Position numbers and translations under genes: made by a program. Positions 23,469 through 31,277 of a stretch of 35,936 nucleotides of DNA are shown here, piece by piece. Positions within the stretch are counted from its first letter, which is position 1. Each line of letters opens with the position of its first letter. The notes under the pieces were generated by a model, which made no database searches, was not told the origin of the DNA, and saw only the letters and a program-made list of their open reading frames with translations. The stretch comes from Planctomycetota bacterium (GTDB lineage Bacteria > Planctomycetota > Phycisphaerae > Tepidisphaerales > Tepidisphaeraceae). The stretch spans positions 1 through 35,936 of the forward strand of contig JAEZED010000004.1 of NCBI GenBank assembly GCA_023417885.1. Reading direction: 5' to 3'.

Positions 23469-25085
23469 TCATTTCACCACGGCGGCGATCACCGTCACGT
23501 CGTCCGTCCGCCGCTGGAGGCCGACGAAGCGGCGCATGTCCCAGACGACGTTCTGCACGATCATCTCGGCCGACTCGGCGGGCTGGACGAACGACTGGCT
23601 GACGCGTTCCTTGCCATAGAGCTCGTCGCGGAAGTTGCGCGCCTCGTCGAGCCCGTCCGTATAGAGAAGCAGGCGGTCGCCCGGCCTCATCTCCAGGCGC
23701 CGGCTCGTGAAGCCGGTATCCGGGATGACCCCCAGCACCGTGTCGCCGCTGCCGGCGAGGACGCTCACTTCCCCGTCGCGCAGCAGCATCGGCGGGAGGT
23801 GGCCGGCCAGGATGTAGTCCATCGTCCGCGCGGCCGGATCGATGACGCCGTAGAAGAGGGAGACGAACTCGCCCGGCCGGTTGTCGCGGCAGAGCATCCC
23901 GTTCAGCCGCTGGATCATCTCCGGCATCTCGCTGATGTGCTCGGCGCTGGCGCGGAGGTAAGCGCGGACGGTGGCCATGATCAGGCTCGCGGGCACGCCC
24001 TTTCCCGCGACGTCGGCGATCACCACGCCGACGCGGCCGCCCGGGAGCTCGATGAAGTCGAAGAGATCCCCCGCCAGGTCGTAGCAGGGAAGGTAAGCGC
24101 TGGCGACATCCAGCTCCGGCCGGCTCGGTGCGTGCGGCGGGATCATCCGCTGCTGTACGTCGGCCGCCACCAGCACCTGCCGCTCCAGCGCCTCGGCCTC
24201 GCGCGACTCCTCGGCGAGCCGCGCGTTCACGATGGCGGCGGCGGTCTGGGACGCGACGGCGCGCATGAGGCCGACGTCGGCCATGCTGAAATGCCGGGGC
24301 TCTCCGGTGTAAGCGCGCAGCACGCCGATCGCCTGGCCCTGGTAGCGCATGGGGACGCTCAGGAGCGAGACGATGCCCTCGGAGGCGAGCAGATCCGGGA
24401 ATTGCACGCGCGCGTCGCCGCGCAGGTCGCGCACCTGCTCGTAACCACGCTGGATCGCCGCCTGGTCGATGGCCGCCTTGCTCAGGCGAAGCGGAGCGCC
24501 GGTCATGTAGGCCGAGGAGAGCCCGTGAACCGCGACGAAACGGAGCTCGTCGCGCTCCTCGTCGATCAGGCGGATGCTGGCCGCCTTCACGCCCATCACG
24601 TCCGCCACGAGCCGCACCGTCCGCTTCAGGACGTCGCGCAGGTCGCGCGCCTCGGCGAGCATCATGCTCGTGTTGTAGATCGTCGTCAGTTCCGCCATCC
24701 GCTGCCGGGCGTCGCGCTCGTGGGCGGCGATCTGCCCGATGCTCGCCGTGATCAGGCGAACCAGCCGCATCGCGTCCACCCGGCGCGTGCCGACCGGCGC
24801 CACGCGCAGCCGGCCGAACTGCTCACCGCTGATCGGATCGACGATCGGCAGCACGTGCGGCGAGCCGTCGGCCCCGCCCAGCAGGCCCCCAAGGGCCGGG
24901 CGCCACCCGGCTCGCACCTCGTCCGCGGGAACACGGAGCAGCGGCGTCCCGCGCGCGTCCTGGAGCGTCAGCCGCACGGACGCCACCGCCGACAGACTTT
25001 CCAGCACTTCCCGGGTCTGCTCGAGATCCAGGAGGCTGGCCAGATCCTCGGCCTGCACTTCTGTTGGTGCTGACAAGATCGTCAT
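23469..25085 (-). CDS. GAF-domain PP2C/SpoIIE-type serine phosphatase (RsbU-like)
   Basis: 538 residues. Parts in order: an N-terminal sensor-like segment (about 10-135) resembling a PocR-type ligand domain (LASLLDLEQTREVLESL and later GRLRVAPVG); a GAF domain (about 155-310, with SMMLAEARDLRDVLKRTV and LLSVPMRYQGQAIGVLRAY); a linker helix; and the SpoIIE phosphatase (about 335-538) with DLAGDLFDF, VIADVAGKGVPASL and LLLYTDGLDEARN, which hold the metal aspartates. Such enzymes dephosphorylate anti-sigma antagonists or other Ser/Thr phosphoproteins. No STAS or anti-sigma kinase partner is nearby. The ATG at 25085 is supported by CAGGGA upstream; longer in-frame starts are not protein-like. Confidence 0.9.
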   Translation of the reverse strand: MTILSAPTEVQAEDLASLLDLEQTREVLESLSAVASVRLTLQDARGTPLLRVPADEVRAGWRPALGGLLGGADGSPHVLPIVDPISGEQFGRLRVAPVGTRRVDAMRLVRLITASIGQIAAHERDARQRMAELTTIYNTSMMLAEARDLRDVLKRTVRLVADVMGVKAASIRLIDEERDELRFVAVHGLSSAYMTGAPLRLSKAAIDQAAIQRGYEQVRDLRGDARVQFPDLLASEGIVSLLSVPMRYQGQAIGVLRAYTGEPRHFSMADVGLMRAVASQTAAAIVNARLAEESREAEALERQVLVAADVQQRMIPPHAPSRPELDVASAYLPCYDLAGDLFDFIELPGGRVGVVIADVAGKGVPASLIMATVRAYLRASAEHISEMPEMIQRLNGMLCRDNRPGEFVSLFYGVIDPAARTMDYILAGHLPPMLLRDGEVSVLAGSGDTVLGVIPDTGFTSRRLEMRPGDRLLLYTDGLDEARNFRDELYGKERVSQSFVQPAESAEMIVQNVVWDMRRFVGLQRRTDDVTVIAAVVK

Positions 25086-25240
25086 GCGTTCCCTGCGGCT
25101 CGTTCCCACCCGGCGGCGCTCCCGCCTCACATCATTGGCGGGCTCACCCGCCCGGATGAATCTCCCTCGCGCTTCCGACAGCACCCGCCGCTTCCGCCGT
25201 GACGGGGCAGGCGATGACTGCGTTAGACTCGGCGGGCAGT

Positions 25241-26056
25241 ATGCCCAAAGTTACCATTCAAGGCGTGAATCTGGCCTACGAGGCGTCGGGTCCCGCTGAT
25301 TCGACTGCTCCGGCCCTCGTGCTCGTCCATGGTTTCCCGCTCGATTCCCGCGTCTGGGACGGCGTGAGTGAACTTACCTCCAAGCGCTGGCGAACCATCC
25401 GTCCCGACCTTCGCGGCTTTGGCCAGTCGCGCGACGCAACGGACACCCCGTTCTCGATCCAGAGCCTCGCGGAGGACCTCCACGCGATGCTGCGCCAGCT
25501 CCAGGCCCTGCCGGCGGTGGTCGCGGGGCTGAGCATGGGCGGCTACGTCGCCCTGGCCTTCGCGCGCCTCTTCCCGGAGGACGTCGCGGGCCTGGCGCTG
25601 GTGGACACCCGGGCCAGTGCCGACGACGAGGCGGGCCGGCGCAAGCGCGACGAGTCGGCGGCGCTGGTGGAGCGCGAGGGCGTGGCCCCCCTGGTGGATC
25701 AGATGCACCCGAACCTGCTGGCGGAGGTCACGAAGCGCGATCGCCCCGAGGTCGCCCGGCGCCTGCGTGAGATCATGCTTTCCTGCCCCGCCTGGGCCGT
25801 CCGGCAGGCGAGCCTTGCGATGCGCGATCGGCCTGACCAGCGCGACCTGCTGCCGCGCCTCGAGATGCCGGCGGCGGTCATCGTGGGGGAGGAGGACAAG
25901 ATCACCCCGCCGGAGGTGGCGCGGGAGATGGCATCGGCCCTGTCCGCGGCAACGCTGACGGAGATCGCGGGGGCGGGCCACCTGGCCCCGATGGAGCAGC
26001 CCGCGGCGGTCGCCGAAGCGCTGGATCGGCTGATGGCGCAAGCCGCGTCGGCGTAG
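25241..26056 (+). CDS. Alpha/beta hydrolase
   Basis: 271 residues, cytoplasmic. The oxyanion-side HGFPLDSRVW is at 30-39 and DLRGFGQS at 56-63. The nucleophile elbow GLSMGG has Ser98, EEDKITPP holds the likely Asp, and GAGHLAPMEQP has His247. This complete triad with a small lid is like 3-oxoadipate enol-lactonase or haloperoxidase-type esterases; the substrate is not known. I chose the ATG at 25241 since the family begins there and an earlier frame start adds unrelated residues. TAGACT lies 11 nt upstream (not strict leaderless spacing). It diverges from the phosphatase gene. Confidence 0.9.
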   Translation: MPKVTIQGVNLAYEASGPADSTAPALVLVHGFPLDSRVWDGVSELTSKRWRTIRPDLRGFGQSRDATDTPFSIQSLAEDLHAMLRQLQALPAVVAGLSMGGYVALAFARLFPEDVAGLALVDTRASADDEAGRRKRDESAALVEREGVAPLVDQMHPNLLAEVTKRDRPEVARRLREIMLSCPAWAVRQASLAMRDRPDQRDLLPRLEMPAAVIVGEEDKITPPEVAREMASALSAATLTEIAGAGHLAPMEQPAAVAEALDRLMAQAASA

Positions 26057-26153
26057 CGGGCGACAAGCGTGGGTGGGAGGTTAACCCGCGATCTCATGCG
26101 GATCGTGCCTGAGTCGCGCGCGGCACTGGGAGAGGCCGTGTCAGGCGCTTGTA

Positions 26154-26206
26154 GCAGCGGCGACCCGCCCCACGGTCCGGATTGGGCAGCGGCGGGTCGC
26201 CGCTGC
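26154..26206. repeat. Perfect 16-bp inverted repeat (hairpin) next to the tandem array
   Basis: Arms at 26154-26169 and 26191-26206 are perfect complements (GCAGCGGCGACCCGCC and GGCGGGTCGCCGCTGC) around a 21-nt loop. It lies about 100 nt after the hydrolase stop and 13 nt before the 21-nt repeats. No T-run follows on either strand, so it looks more like a REP-type element than a classical terminator. Confidence 0.75.
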
Positions 26207-26218
26207 ATTCGGAAGGAA

Positions 26219-26576
26219 AGTGGTCAATTCCGGGCCCAAATTGACCAATTCCGAGTCGTGATTGACTAGCTTCAGGACGAAATCAACCAATTTCGACTCG
26301 GAATTGACCGATTTCGACTCGGAATTGACCAGTTCCAAGTCGGGATTGACCAGTTCCAAGTCGGAATTGACCAGTTCCAAGTCGGGATTGACCAATTCCA
26401 AATCGGGATTGACCAATTCCAAAGTCGGAACTGACCAATTCCAGGTCGGAATTGACCAATTTCGAGCCGGAACTGACTAATTCCGAGTCGGAGTTGACTA
26501 ATTCCGAGTCGGAACTGACTAACTTCGAGTCGGAAGTAACCAATTCCAGCGCGGAACTGCGCAATCTCGAGGCCGG
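26219..26576. repeat. Array of about 17 degenerate 21-nt tandem repeats
   Basis: The unit begins ATTGACCAATTCC and ends GAGTCGGA (21 nt). Units follow head to tail without spacers from 26219 to 26576. All are 21 nt except the one at 26408-26429, which has an extra A (22 nt). The most regular copies lie between 26324 and 26407; copies at both ends are more diverged. The array is clearly poorer in G+C than its surroundings. Across each unit junction there is a near-palindrome (CAATTCCGA-G-TCGGAATTG in consensus). The plus-strand frame reads as heptads of the ELTNSES type but is broken by a TGA at 26259 and by the 22-nt unit. Confidence 0.93.
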
Positions 26577-26630
26577 GATCTCCCGTGCGGCGTACCGCGT
26601 GCGGGCCCGGCATAACGGGCGGAGGCGAGG

Positions 26631-27998
26631 CTAATCATCCGCCCGGCGGAGCAGGCGCCGCAGGAGCCTGCCCCCCTGCCGGCCGACGCGGAGGAGCGTG
26701 ACCCGGATGCGCAGCCGCCGCAGGATCCGGCTGCGCGGCTCGTGCTCCAGGGCGTCGCGCACGACGCGGGCGGCGGCATCCAGCTCCCGCATCTCGAGGA
26801 AGGCCAGCGCCAGGTTGTTGGCGGCGGCGACGTTGCGGTGATCCAGCTTCAGGGCGCGCCGGGAGGCGACGACGCCCTGCATGAGGTTGCCGCGCCAGCA
26901 TTCGGCGACGCCGAGGTTCTGCCACGCCTTCACGTCCGTCGGGCGGATGGCGACCGCGCGCTTCAGGCAGGCGGCGGCGTTGTCCAGCTCACCGACGTCC
27001 ATCAGGAGCGACGCCAGCTCCAGGAGCGTGTCGGCGTCGTCCGGGCGAAGCAGCATCTCCGCGCGACACTGCCGCTTGAGGGCGCCGATGTCCTCCTCGC
27101 GAAGCGCAACCTTTGCGAGCATGAGGTGGACGCGCGGGAGCGTCGGATCCAGCTCCGCGGCACGCTTCAGGGCGACGGCGGCCTCGTCGATCTTGCCAAG
27201 CGCATAGAAGCGCCGGCCGGCGAGGAAATGCCCGCGCGGGTTCTCCGGGTCAAGCCGGACAGCCCGCGTGATGCGCTCGCCGGCGGCATCGAATTGCCGC
27301 ATGCGCAGCAGGAGCTCGGCGAGGCCCAGGAGCGTTTCGACGTGACGTCCGTTGCGGGCGAGCGACTGGAGGTAGTGCCGGCGTGCCTGCTCGAGCTCTC
27401 CCTGGGCGGTCAGGGACTCGGCGATGCGGAGATAGACCTGCGTGACGAGGTGCTGCTGGGAGGGGGCGGCGCCGACGAGCTCGAGCACGCGGCGCCAGCA
27501 CCAGAGCGCCTTCTCGTGAAGCGAGCGGGCGGCGAGGGAGCGGGCGACGTTGTAGAAGGCCTCCGGCGAGTCCTCCCGCACCTGCTGCGAGAGGTAAAAC
27601 ATCTGCTCGGCGCGATCGTGATCGCCGAGCTCGGCATAGGCTAGGATCCGGCTGGTGTAAGCCGGCTCGTAGATCGGCTCGAGCTTCTCGAGGCGCGCGA
27701 AGGCTTCGATGGCCTCGCGCCAGCGCGCCAGCCGCAACAGGGCATTGCCCAGGGCATGGAGATAGGCGGGCTCCTCGGGATCGAGATCAGCGGCGCGGGC
27801 GAAGCTGTCGGCGGCGTCCTCGGCTCGGCCGACGAGATCAAGGCAGCGGCCCAGCTCGAAGTGGTGAATCGGATTGATCGGGTCCAACTCAGCGGCGGCC
27901 CGCAGCTCTTCGAGGGCTTCGGGCAGCTGGCGACGGCGCAGCAGGTCTCTGGCCCGCTGCACGCGATGTTCGGCGTCCTGCCAAAACTCGCTGTCCAT
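26631..27998 (-). CDS. Soluble TPR-repeat protein
   Basis: 455 residues, almost wholly tetratricopeptide repeats. It starts MDSEFWQDAEHRVQRARDLL and repeats the pattern W/L-x-x-LG-x-x-Y/A-x-A-x-x-x-A-x-x-P about ten times (for example ALEELRAAAELDPINP, AADSFARAADLDPEEP, AAVALKRAAELDPTLP, AAACLKRAVAIRP). It ends in a strongly basic helix RLLRRLLRRADD. I associate this MDSxFW opening with a planctomycete TPR family; the role is probably a binding scaffold, with partners unknown. There is no signal peptide. The ATG at 27998 is chosen because the conserved opening begins there. Its stop lies 54 nt past the edge of the repeat array. Confidence 0.87.
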   Translation of the reverse strand: MDSEFWQDAEHRVQRARDLLRRRQLPEALEELRAAAELDPINPIHHFELGRCLDLVGRAEDAADSFARAADLDPEEPAYLHALGNALLRLARWREAIEAFARLEKLEPIYEPAYTSRILAYAELGDHDRAEQMFYLSQQVREDSPEAFYNVARSLAARSLHEKALWCWRRVLELVGAAPSQQHLVTQVYLRIAESLTAQGELEQARRHYLQSLARNGRHVETLLGLAELLLRMRQFDAAGERITRAVRLDPENPRGHFLAGRRFYALGKIDEAAVALKRAAELDPTLPRVHLMLAKVALREEDIGALKRQCRAEMLLRPDDADTLLELASLLMDVGELDNAAACLKRAVAIRPTDVKAWQNLGVAECWRGNLMQGVVASRRALKLDHRNVAAANNLALAFLEMRELDAAARVVRDALEHEPRSRILRRLRIRVTLLRVGRQGGRLLRRLLRRADD

Positions 27999-28424
27999 CT
28001 CGACCCTTTCGCCACACTGGCTCGCGGAGACCCCGGCTTTACCCTGCCATCCTAGGAACGACTCGCCCACTGCCCCGAACTGTCGCCGCCACGACGACAG
28101 CCGATCCACCGGCAAGGCGTGGGCCGCGGCAGCCCAACGCCCAACAGGAGGCGCCCCGGGCGCCATCCTCCTCCACCAGCATCTACATCTTTGGAACCAG
28201 CACCGGTTGCGGCGGCCCGTGGTTCGGCAGGCGCTGGCAGGCTACCGATTCGAAACCCGATTGACAAGGCTCAAAACCCCGTCAGCACCCTCGCCGTTGC
28301 TTTATTTTCACGCCCACGCCGATACACTCTGTCCACTTTCGGTAAGCACCGCCGGTTCCACGCTGCGATGACCGGGCATCGCCCGCCCTGGCCCGGCTCC
28401 GGCCTACGGGAGCAGCCATACGTG
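27999..28424. other. Long divergent intergenic region (426 nt)
   Basis: Lies between the divergent TPR and HEAT-repeat genes. For the minus-strand gene, TAGGAT (28049-28054) could be a -10, with a leader of about 43 nt. For the plus-strand gene, TACACT (28323-28328) with TTTATT 16 nt upstream is a possible promoter, leaving a leader of about 90 nt. A hairpin GGCGCC-CCG-GGCGCC lies at 28150-28164. I see no tRNA or small gene here. Confidence 0.5.
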
Positions 28425-30602
28425 ATGCGACGGGCAACGATCCTCACGGCGGCCCTCGCCGTCCTGGGGACGGCTGGTCCCCTCGCGCCCTCGCCTGTCC
28501 TTGCGCAGCCGCAGACCCGGCCCGCAACCGAACCCGTCGCCGCTGAAGACCTCACCGACCCCGCCATCCTGACACGCCTTCTGCTCGACCCCGCCAGCAG
28601 CACGGCGCAGCGGGAACTGGCGGCGGCACGCCTCGTCGCTGACCCGCGACCCGAAGCGATCAGCGGGTTGGCATCGGCCCTGAGCGTCTCCAGCGCCGCC
28701 CCCGCCCAAGCCGCTGCCGCCAAGGCCGTCGCAGGCTCCGCGAACCCCGACGAGCGCCTCGTGGAGCCGCTGCTGGCGCTGCTGACCGCCGATGGGCCGG
28801 CCAACATCAAGCGGGAGGTTGGCCGGGCACTGGGAGCCTATCGCGGGGATGCGAACGTCCGGGCACGGCTGGCGGAGCTGGCGATCAGTGGCCCGAGCGC
28901 GACCCGTCGCGGGGCGGTCTCGGGTCTGGCGCGCCTGCCGGAAAAGGAGTCGGCCCAGGCCCTCATGCTCCTCCTGGACGGCGACGCCCCCGAAGTGCTG
29001 GAGCGAGAGGCAGCCGAGGCGCTGGCCGAGATGACGGGCCAGCCGATCCCGAACGACGACCTGCTGGGGTGGCAGGACTGGTGGGAGCAGGTCGCCCCGC
29101 TGGACGAGGCGGCCTTCAAGGCCCACCTGCTCGATCGCCGCGCCCTGGGCGCCGCCGAGACTGCCAGGCGCGCCGAGGGGGCAGCCGAGGCGCTGCTCGC
29201 GGTGAGCCGGCAGCGATATCGCTCCCTGGCCGCCCCGGACCGACCGGCGATGCTCGAGGAGTACCTGCGCAGCCCGCTGGCGGAACTGCGTGAGGCGGGG
29301 GCGCGCCTCGTGCTGGAGGAGGAGGCCAACTTCGCACGGGATATCCCGCCCGAGGTGATGCGCCTCGTCCGCGCCGGCATCACCGATCCCGAGCCGCGCG
29401 TTCGCGCGGTCGCCGCACAGATCGTGCAGCGGCAGAACGACACCTCGGCCATCGCCTCCCTGCTGGCGCAGGTGGGGCGTGAGACGTCCCACCCGGCTCG
29501 GCTGGCGCAGGTGCGGGCGCTGGGCAGCCTCGGCGACCCCGCCGCCCTGCCGACGCTCATGGGGCTGCTGAACGCGCCATCCCCCGGCATTCGCTCCGCC
29601 GCCGCCCATGCCGCTGCCGACCTGGCCGTGCGATCTGGCCCGGAGAACATTCGCGAAGCGGCGAATGCGATCCGGCAGGCCTTCCTGGCCGCCGACGCCA
29701 CGCGCCAGAGCGGACGCCGGCTCCGTGCCGAACTGATCGCGGCGCTGGCGGACCTGCCCGAGCCGTCGCTGCGTGAGTTCTACCGCACGCTGATGACGCA
29801 GCCCCCTCGCCCGTCGCGCGATGTGCGTGCTGCGGCGCTGCGCGGGATGGGAACGCTGGGTGATCCGGCGCTGGGGGACACGGTCGTGATGGCGCTCAGC
29901 GACGACGATGCGCGGGTGCGAGAGGAGGCGGTGCGCGCCTTGGCCCGGACGAGTCGCGGCTTCGAGCGCGCCAACCAGATCAGCACGCTTCTCAGCCCGC
30001 GCAACGAAAGTTCTGAAGCAGTGCGCGCGGCGGCCTGGCAGGCGCTGACCAGCCTCTTCCCGCGTGCACAGCCGCGCGAACTGGAGAACTTCGCAGACTT
30101 CTTCCAGGCGGAGGGGCAGCCAGATCGACGCCTGGCAGTCCTGCGCGTGATCGCCGCGGCGGAGGAGGCCGAAGGGGACTTTGAGCAACTCGCCTGGCGC
30201 CGCCACGAGATGGCGGGCGTGCTGCTCGAGGATCTGAACCAGCCGAGCGAGGCTGCGGAACTCTATCGCGCGGCGCTGGACTACAGCCTGGAGAGCGGCG
30301 GGCCGATTGGCACGATCAAAGTTCGTGAGAAGGACACGCTCCGGGCTTACCTGCGGGCGCGGCGGTTCGATGATGCGATCAACTTTGCCGCCGAGCGGCT
30401 GACGGCCGACCGGGGATTCGAGGAGAGCCTGGGCTCGCTCGTGAAGGAGGAGGCGAGCGCCCTGTCATCTTCGGGGCAGCCGGAGCAGGCGCGGACGTTG
30501 ATCGAGGCGGTGCTGGAGCGCGATCCGCCGCTGGTCGGGGCGGTGCTCCAGCAGCAGTTGCGTGACCAGTTGGAAGCCTTGGACGCGCCGGAGCCGGGTT
30601 GA
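28425..30602 (+). CDS. Exported HEAT-repeat protein
   Basis: 725 residues. The signal peptide is RRATILTAALAVLGTAGPLA followed by SPVLAQPQ. Most of the protein is paired helices of HEAT/PBS-lyase type: for example VRAVAAQIVQRQNDTSAIASL, VRALGSLGDPAALPTLMGLL, RAAALRGMGTLGDPALGDTV and VREEAVRALARTS (residues about 70-550). The last 150 residues are TPR-like (AAELYRAALDYSLE, then FDDAINFAAERL). It is probably a periplasmic scaffold of unknown partners. The start is taken at the ATG 28425 because the signal peptide begins there; a GTG directly before it (28422) and GGGAG upstream make either possible. It ends 5 nt before the convergent small gene. Confidence 0.83.
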   Translation: MRRATILTAALAVLGTAGPLAPSPVLAQPQTRPATEPVAAEDLTDPAILTRLLLDPASSTAQRELAAARLVADPRPEAISGLASALSVSSAAPAQAAAAKAVAGSANPDERLVEPLLALLTADGPANIKREVGRALGAYRGDANVRARLAELAISGPSATRRGAVSGLARLPEKESAQALMLLLDGDAPEVLEREAAEALAEMTGQPIPNDDLLGWQDWWEQVAPLDEAAFKAHLLDRRALGAAETARRAEGAAEALLAVSRQRYRSLAAPDRPAMLEEYLRSPLAELREAGARLVLEEEANFARDIPPEVMRLVRAGITDPEPRVRAVAAQIVQRQNDTSAIASLLAQVGRETSHPARLAQVRALGSLGDPAALPTLMGLLNAPSPGIRSAAAHAAADLAVRSGPENIREAANAIRQAFLAADATRQSGRRLRAELIAALADLPEPSLREFYRTLMTQPPRPSRDVRAAALRGMGTLGDPALGDTVVMALSDDDARVREEAVRALARTSRGFERANQISTLLSPRNESSEAVRAAAWQALTSLFPRAQPRELENFADFFQAEGQPDRRLAVLRVIAAAEEAEGDFEQLAWRRHEMAGVLLEDLNQPSEAAELYRAALDYSLESGGPIGTIKVREKDTLRAYLRARRFDDAINFAAERLTADRGFEESLGSLVKEEASALSSSGQPEQARTLIEAVLERDPPLVGAVLQQQLRDQLEALDAPEPG

Positions 30603-30607
30603 GTGTC

Positions 30608-31078
30608 TCAGCGGCGCGGGGGGAGCAGAAAGCGCGCGTCGGCGGCCCGGTCGTGCTCGTCGAATGCCACCATGAGCGCCGCCCCCAGGTCGGTCCGGCC
30701 CTGCCGGTCGAGGCGGTAGTACCAGTGATCCGCCAGGCGCTGGCGCGCCGTTTCGGGCTCGGCGACGATCGTCCCCCCGTCGGCCGCGGCGGCGGGCGCG
30801 CCCAGCAGCTTCCGAACCGCCCGCTTGTCGAGGCCCAGGAGCGTGTCGCGCACAAACCCCAGCACCTCGTGGCGCGAGGCGTCGACATCCAGACCCGTCA
30901 CCAGCCGGGCGAGCCAGTCCCCGGCCGCTCCCCGCTCCTGGCGGCGCGTGTTTCGCCACAACCACCCGGCCAGCAGGGCCGCGCCGGCGATGGCGACGGG
31001 CGCCAGCAGGGCCGCCTGGACGGCCGTCGTCTCGTTCTTCAGGCGCAGCAGGGATGGGAGAGAGAAATGCCGACTCAT
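30608..31078 (-). CDS. Small membrane-anchored protein, unknown function
   Basis: 156 residues from the ATG at 31078. A short start (MSRHFSLPSLLRLKNE) leads to one membrane helix (AALLAPVAIAGAALLAGWLW), then a basic RNTRRQERG and a soluble helical domain with ASRHEVLGFVRDTLLGLDKRAVRKLLG, RQRLADHWYYRLD, RTDLGAALMVAFDEHDRAAD and a terminal FLLPPRR. The soluble part seems to measure substrate-like clusters of Arg/Asp, but no known family is recognised. The longer frame to 31141 is rejected because the extra residues lack coding character. Convergent with the HEAT gene. Confidence 0.72.
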   Translation of the reverse strand: MSRHFSLPSLLRLKNETTAVQAALLAPVAIAGAALLAGWLWRNTRRQERGAAGDWLARLVTGLDVDASRHEVLGFVRDTLLGLDKRAVRKLLGAPAAAADGGTIVAEPETARQRLADHWYYRLDRQGRTDLGAALMVAFDEHDRAADARFLLPPRR

Positions 31079-31277
31079 GTTCGTCTCTACAAACGCCCAC
31101 GGGTTCAATCCGTGGTCTGAATGCTGAGGCCTCCCGGTCAAGGCGAAGGCCGTGCCTTGCCGATGCAGGATAGACGCGCCTTATGGGACGCGTCAGCGCG
31201 CAATCGCGCCGCGCCAGGGCCCGCGTAATCCGCAGCCGGCGCCGAGGCCCGGCGCGCCAGCACCTGGAGACAAGCAG

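Noticed and set aside
26219..26576. CRISPR array
   Set aside because: The repeats are directly abutting with no spacers, diverge from one another, and no cas gene is near.
28147..28170. Small RNA or terminator at the hairpin in the TPR/HEAT intergenic region
   Set aside because: The stem is only 6 bp with no T-run and no promoter placed for it; common in GC-rich DNA.
31097..31115. tRNA T-arm-like hairpin (CCACGG, loop GTTCAAT, CCGTGG)
   Set aside because: No matching acceptor, D-arm or anticodon arm can be built on either side; it is an isolated hairpin in the intergenic region before ftsI.
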